Assembly: GCA_000328365.1 (NCBI GenBank)
Contig: KB301066.1
Coordinates: 112,748 to 176,747, forward strand
DNA: 64,000 nucleotides
Reading direction: 5' to 3'
Source: Capitella teleta
Taxonomy: Eukaryota; Annelida; Polychaeta; Capitellidae
Shown here piece by piece: positions 58,273 to 64,000 of the stretch. The translations under genes and the position numbers were made by a program. Under the pieces are notes generated by a model. The model saw nothing but the letters and a program-made list of their open reading frames with translations. It had not been told where the DNA came from and did no database searches. Every line of letters begins with the position of its first letter. The first letter of the stretch is position 1.

Positions 58273-59060
58273 CAAGAATCAATCAGAGATGTGACCAAGG
58301 AAAATTTTTAATTAAGCAATTGATTAACCTTGATCAAGAAAACATGAACGTAATCGCAGCAATATAAGTTCATGATGCTCAACTATAGCATATGCTTCAA
58401 TATATGATTTCTTCAATTTATGCTAAATATGCATTTCTAATTGACATGACTTTACATTATCATTTAATGTATGATGAAAACTAATGCAATCTAACAATTG
58501 TAAGGATTTTTAATACTACAGCATATAGGCTGTGCAGAACCATAGAAACTACCAGCCAGATGGTCTGAATCAATCTGCACGTTGACAGAAGTTGACATAC
58601 ATGTATTTATGGTTCTATCAGAGATCAGCTGGGCTAAGCCCAATAGAGTGTTGCCTAATAATTTGTGTTCCGACGGAAAACACACAAATATTCTGAATAA
58701 TCACATTTTTTCTAAGACTCGACAACACACGTTGTATGCAACTCAGAAAAGTTACAAAATTTACAAAATTCGAAATAATAATCAATTTATGCAATTAAAT
58801 GCTTTAATTACCACAATGACCTTGACCTTGGTGTAACCCAATTTCAACTTATAATTTCATAAGATGGCTATACTAGCAATATACTCTGAGACTTTGAAAA
58901 ATCGCTGTGACCTTGACCTTCGACATTTAACCTACAAATTTGAATCAGACTCGCAAAATGACATGTACTATCAATGTGTGAATTTTGCTGACTTACACTT
59001 CACTGAGTTCCACGAAACGGCGCATAAAAAAATCGTTCACGGACTTACAAAAGAAAAAAA
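58273..59060 (+). repeat. Family A unit with large internal loss
   Basis: It starts CAAGAATCAATCAGAGATGT. The start module runs to about 58645, jumps into the late monomer (TGTTGCCTAAT), then at about 58890 jumps into the end module. It finishes CACGGACTTACAAAAG plus a short A run. Core copies are absent. The next unit begins immediately. Confidence 0.88.
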
Positions 59061-60321
59061 CAAGAATTAATCAGAGATGTGACAAAGGAAAATTTTTAAA
59101 TGAACTAATGATGAACATTGATCAAGGAAACATGAGCGTAATTGCAGCAATATTAGTTCACGATACCAAACTATATTATATGCTTCAATTTATGATTTAC
59201 AGCACAATTGCGCAACCAATGAGTTATATAGATATGCATTTCCATCTGACATGACTTTACAATATCATTTCATGTATAATGAAAACCAATACAATCCAAC
59301 AATTACAAGGATTGTCAATACTACAGCATGTAGGCTGTGCAGAACTATTCAATTCGCCAAATGGTCTAACTCAGTCTTCATCTTGACAGAAGTTGACATA
59401 TTTATGGCTCTATCAGAGATCAGCTGGGCTCAGCCCAGTAGACTTGCTATGCACAGTGGACTTATATTGAAATAAGCTAAGCCAATTATCATTGCAGTAT
59501 ACCATCAGACAGTCGATTGAAGAACGTCATAATTGGCCAAATTTGATGACAACAAAAGTTTAATGATCAAACGAATTAAAAAAAAAATCAATTTTGCAAT
59601 GATATGCTTTAATGACCACAATGATCTTGAACTTCAAGCAACTTCATTTAAAATCAGGATTTCGTAAGAGGTGTATGCGTGGCATATGCTCTGCGAATTT
59701 CAAGTGCACAACTTACATAACCATAGAGATATCGGCATATGAAAAAGTCATAATTGCTATTTCGCAAGATTACGCAAGAACGGTGCATCTAGGAGCAGAA
59801 ATACTTCCAAGCTTTATTTTACATATTGATGCACTGAATCATTTAATGCCAGTTACAAGTCTTTAGCATTACTAGTCAATGAGTTTTTAGCGATCGCGTT
59901 TTCAACTTTGAAAAATCACTGGGACCTTGACCTTTAACCTTTTACCTTCAAACTTTCAGTGTTAATTCGAAATAATTTGCTTCATTAATAAGTGCAACTT
60001 ACTAATTGACAGACATGAGCGAATTCAACATAATCAGTACCAAACTTTGTTCAACAGAAGTGTTGCCTAATATGTGTTCCGACCGAAAACACACAAATAT
60101 TCTGAATTATCACATTTCCTTTTAAGACTCGACAACACACGTTGTATGCAACTCATAAAAGTTATAAAATTAACAAAATTCGAAATAATCATCAATTTAT
60201 GCAATTAAATGCTATATTTACCACAATGACCTTGACCTTGGTGCAACCTCATTTAAACTTATAATTTCATTAGATGGCTATACTAGCAATATACTCTGCA
60301 AATTTCAATGCCACAACCCGC

Positions 60322-60787
60322 TTAAAGGGATGGGGAACTAAATTTTAAGTGATGTTCTATTGACTCATAGCACCAATTGATAGCATTCCGTGCCAAAAAC
60401 ACCATGCCTGGATGCAAGCGTAAGGAAATAATGCATTCCGAATATCGGGGTTAGCATTGCGCCTATGGGAGAATGGCTTCCATTGCGAAGTATAGGAGGC
60501 AAACGTCAGCTGATGGCTTGGTTTGGCTGATGGCTGATTGGTTCCGTTCCCCTCGTGAAGCTATCGATTCAGCCAATCAGAGCNNNNNNNNNNNNNNNNN
60601 NNNNNNNNNNNNNNNNNNNNNNNNNNNNNNNNNTCATCACAGCTGCTGACGTCACGCCTAGTTAGCAAAATATCGCACGCGAATCGTTAGCGATGATATT
60701 CCTTGTGTGGGCCAGGCATAGGAATCATTTATGGTGCATCAAATAACGACTCAAAGTCAATTTTTAACCAGTTCTCCCTCCCTTTAA
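60322..60787. mobile_element. TTAA-flanked MITE, copy 2, containing an assembly gap
   Basis: TTAA-AGGGATGGGGAAC at the left and TCCCTCCCT-TTAA at the right interrupt the monomer phrase CCCGCTTAACAACC, giving an unambiguous TTAA duplication. Roughly 95% identical by eye to copy 1 where both are present. It contains 50 N (60584-60633), so ~250 bp seen in copy 1 are unresolved. The CRE TGACGTCA (60647-60654) and the ATTGGT box are retained. Confidence 0.92.
60584..60633. other. Assembly gap (50 N)
   Basis: A placeholder gap inside the MITE. Comparison with copy 1 suggests the real missing length is about 300 bp rather than 50. Confidence 0.98.
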
Positions 60788-61828
60788 CAACCGAGATATT
60801 TGCATTTTAAAAAGTCATAATTGCTATTATGCAAGATTACGCAAGAACGGTGCATCTAAGAGCAGAAATACTTCCAAGCTTTATTTTACATATTTCTGCA
60901 CTGAATCATTTGATGCCAGTTACAAGTCAATAGCATTACTAGTCAATGAGTTAGTGGCGATCGAGTTTTCAACTTTGAAAAATCACTGCGACCTTGACCT
61001 TTAACCTTTGACCTTCAAACTTTCAGTGTTAATCCGAAATAACTTGCTTCATTAATAAGTACAACTTACTAATTGACAGACATGAGCAAATTCAAAATAT
61101 TCAGTACCAAACTTTGTTCAACGGAATACCGAAGCAGTGAAATTGGATAAGTGTTGCCTAATATGTGTTCCGACCGAAAACACACAAATATTCTGAATTA
61201 TCACATTTCCTTCTGAGACTCGAAAACACACGTTGTATGCAACTCAGAAAAGTTACAAAATTAACAAAATTCTAAATAATAATCAATTTGTGCAATTAAA
61301 TGCTTTAATTACCACAATGACCTTGACCTTTGTGCAACCTCATTTAAACTTATACTTTCATAAGATGGCTATACTAGCAATATACTCAACAAATTTCAAT
61401 GCCACAACCCGCTTAACAACCGAGATATTTGCATTTGAAGAAGTCATAATTGCTATTATGCAAGATTACGCAAGAACGGTTTATTTAGGAGCAAAAATAC
61501 TTCTGAGCTTTATTTTACATATTGATGCACTGAATCATTTAATGCCATTTAAAAGTCACTAGCATTACTAGTCAATGAGTTATTGGCGATCGAGTTTTCA
61601 ATTTAGAAAAATCACTGCGACCTTTGACCTTCAAACTTTCAGTGTTAATCCGAAATAACTTGCTTCATTATTAAGTGCAACTTACTGATTGACAGACATG
61701 AGCGAATTCAAAATATTCAGTACCAAACTTTGTTCAACGGAATACCGAAGCAATGAAATTGGATAAGTGTTGCCTAATATGTGTTCCGACCGAAAACACA
61801 CAAATATTCTGAATTATCACATTTCCTT

Positions 61829-63121
61829 ATTAAATACGCCTTTTCATCAATCATTTCCACCTGCATCACACCTGTAGCGCCCCAATCATTAAGTAGGTCC
61901 GATTTGACAGGTTGAAATCTCACGCACTCGCGTTTAAATCTCGCACCCGCGGCGAGCGAGCTACTGTCAGCCATATTGTTGATAATCGTTTCGATTTGCA
62001 TCAACTGATATTTTTATCATTATCGTCATCTACGATCTGGCAGACGGATTAATTATAAATCCCTTAGTAAGGCATCTCTTTTCCTTGTATGGCCTCATCA
62101 GCAATAACGTTAATGTAAAAAGAACACAAATGTTTTCAAGAAGGAGCCAGTGTTACATTCCACATAACATACCCAGATTTACAAATGAAACGACTACGTT
62201 TGAATTTGGATCAGAGAATTACATCACATCGCGGACTAGAATACATAAATTACATAAACTGAACTTACATCAAACTAACAACGGAAGGAAAGTAAGAGCG
62301 AAAGAAGAAAGCGCCACTGGTTGCTATAGCTACACTGATATTATAATCAACGTATTCTTTCGGTGCATAAAAAGTTTATTTCTTCTTGTTCTTACGCAAA
62401 TCTGAGTTGATGCAAAACGGAGTACGGGTTTTGAGTATACAGTTGTGTAAACCTAACGCTTTCTTTGAAAATAACAAGAATAAAAAATAAAATAAAAAAA
62501 TAAAAGGAAAATAAAACGAGAAATTTTCTTGGATCTAGCAATAAATTTCTTCTACATACTATCACTGGAATTTTGGTACACAAAGGGCTCGTCAATGACT
62601 ATGGATAACAAACTATTGAGTTGCAATTGTGTTACGCGTTTGGCAGTCATTAAATTACACTTGCCATCTCAACCAAAGGAATAACACAACTCTTTGCTCG
62701 ATAGTAGAAGGAAAACGCACCCTAATTGGTCGTCATGGCGACCTCTGACTCGGCTTACTGGTCACGCAATCCACAGAGCAGGCGTACAGGGGTGGGGGTT
62801 CATCTTGTTCAAAGAGGATGGACGTTGTAGATCCTGTCCAAGGGCAAAATGTCGCAAACTGCGGAGTCCCCCATCATTGTGGCACGCTGCACGCTGAGTC
62901 TCAGTGCAGCCTTAAAATGGTCAAGAAGATTTGCAAACCAGTAGCAGGAAATCCTGACAATCCTAGCTTAAAGGATTGCGTGTTCGTTTCCCCTTTCCTT
63001 GGAAAGATCGTAATACCTTTTTGTTTCTTAACACTCTTTGGTTCGGCGGAAGCCACTTCCAATGGAAAATGCACTGTCATATAATGTAAGTTATTAATAT
63101 ATTACTGCAATATAATGTAAG
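61829..63121. other. Intergenic, one candidate first exon
   Basis: Unique-looking sequence between the family-A block and an ATTT microsatellite. Apart from the candidate exon at 61840-61974 (-), the open frames lack motifs. Confidence 0.45.
61840..61974 (-). CDS. Candidate host first exon (MADSSSLAAG...)
   Basis: On the minus strand an ATG in strong Kozak context (A at -3, G at +4) opens a frame reading MADSSSLAAGARFKRE, then VRFQPVKSDLLNDWGATGV. Possible donors (CAG/GTGGAA, ACAG/GTGTG) lie inside. GC content and amino-acid composition differ from the surrounding repeats. The frame then runs into family-A sequence, so a donor would be needed before about 61830. The protein family is not recognised. 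Confidence 0.3.
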
Positions 63122-63275
<154 letters not shown>

Positions 63276-64000
63276 AAGCTTCATGCAAGCAAAATATTAT
63301 GTACAATAAAAACAATGCATGCAACAGCATGGTAGAACAGGAAAACCTATAAGAACTGCCAGCTTAACAACAACAAAAAATACAATGGCAACAAAGAATA
63401 TGTGTCAAGGAAATTAGAGTAAAATCAAGTATGGTAAAAGCCATCGTAAGTGTCATCGTTCGTTGGAAGGATTCAATTTGTTTGACTTTGCTTTTAAGAT
63501 TAGGAGACCAGACAGGAGAGGCAAAATGTAAATGGCTATGACATAGGGACATAAAAAGAGAATATTTAACATTGACTGGTGCATTAAAACCAATAGTACG
63601 TTTGACTATGCCGCACATCTTATTGCATTTTAAAATGGTAGACTCGATGTGAGTTGAAAATGACAAAGTTCAATCAATGAAAACTCCAAGATCTTTAAAA
63701 ACATTGACATGGTCTAGAATAACACCATTCATCGCATAATTAAAATGAATGGGCGCATGTGATCGAGTAATCTATTATAAAACCTGGCATTTGGACAGAT
63801 TAAAGGATATTTGCCAAATAAGACTCCATTCGTGCATAGCATTCAAGTCTCTTTATAAAAGCTCACAATCATGGGTGTCATTTGCTGTCATCAACGAATA
63901 AGGCAGTTGTACAATGTAAAGTTTTGTATGGCATGTCATGTATGAAAAGTAAAAAAAAACAGTGGACCTAAAATAGAGTTCCAGAAGGAACCCCCAGCCA
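63276..64000 (-). mobile_element. CR1/L2-like LINE, continues past the window
   Basis: On the minus strand the tail (SFSTHIESTILKCNKMCGIVKRTIGFNAPVNVKYSLF, 63540-63666) and upstream decayed RT sequence reach the GSILGP-equivalent region at the right edge. It aligns with 55651-56340 in the same order and orientation at roughly 90% by eye, but lacks that copy's A/T-rich insertion. Stops and shifts make it a relic. Confidence 0.85.

Larger units (their letters stand above)
59061..61828 (+). repeat. Family A unit with three monomers, truncated at the right
   Basis: The start module is nearly identical to 32574-33110. Monomer heads lie at about 59665, 60274 and 61366, with the second monomer split by a MITE (60322-60787). 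Perfect cores lie at 59765 and 60832, and a variant at 61461. Half-site arrays lie near 59932, 60988 and 61617. It stops at about 61828 without an end module or poly(A). Confidence 0.9.

Overview
The window looks like repeat-dense, AT-rich nuclear DNA from an invertebrate animal, probably marine (a lophotrochozoan or a non-vertebrate deuterostome). The basis is the mix of BEL/Pao and Ty3/Gypsy LTR elements, CR1/L2-like and I-clade LINEs, TTAA- and TA-flanked non-autonomous DNA elements, a tRNA-derived SINE and a class A GPCR. There is no bacterial gene organisation. The species cannot be named from the sequence alone.

Host coding content is sparse. The one convincing host gene is a rhodopsin-class GPCR on the minus strand (23619-24902, probably with an upstream exon). 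It has D2.50, CWxP and NPxxY, but the DRY position reads Tyr-Leu-Tyr. A decayed P2X7-like C-terminal-domain ORF lies at 24-431 (-). Two short candidate exons (39771-39947 +, 61840-61974 -) are weakly supported.

Layout: 0-3.8 kb is mostly unannotated. At 3.85-5.34 kb a CR1/L2-like LINE (-) abuts a 25-bp repeat core and a GTAC-periodic minisatellite. A BEL/Pao fossil occupies about 7.0-11.6 kb. An RT fragment is at 11.9 kb and a 225-bp foldback at 12.66-12.88 kb. A nearly complete I-clade LINE with RNase H spans 13.15-17.8 kb. At 20.15-21.48 kb are two repeat families on the minus strand, then the GPCR. A Tc1/mariner-type MITE is at 28.96-29.76 kb. A large head-to-tail array of poly(A)-ended units runs from 29.9 to 36.5 kb. 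LINE debris and an inverted duplication lie at 37-38.6 kb. A purine-rich LINE spans 43.3-46.1 kb. An inverted block of the same array family is at 46.5-49.06 kb. A Ty3/Gypsy fossil spans about 49.3-54.2 kb. A SINE and a LINE (-) lie at 55.5-56.65 kb. A third array block is at 58.27-61.83 kb, and another LINE copy runs off the right edge.

The most unusual content is the modular array family, called family A here. Units start CAAGAATCAATCAGAG, carry one or more ~615-632-bp internal monomers and end in poly(A). The units then follow one another head to tail. Each monomer carries arrays of TGACCT-type (AGGTCA) nuclear-receptor half-sites and a nearly invariant 25-bp core, where two bZIP-like sites sit exactly 10 bp apart. 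The core stays conserved when its flanks do not. A promoter-like MITE has inserted twice into this family at TTAA. Both 50-N assembly gaps fall in this repeat landscape.
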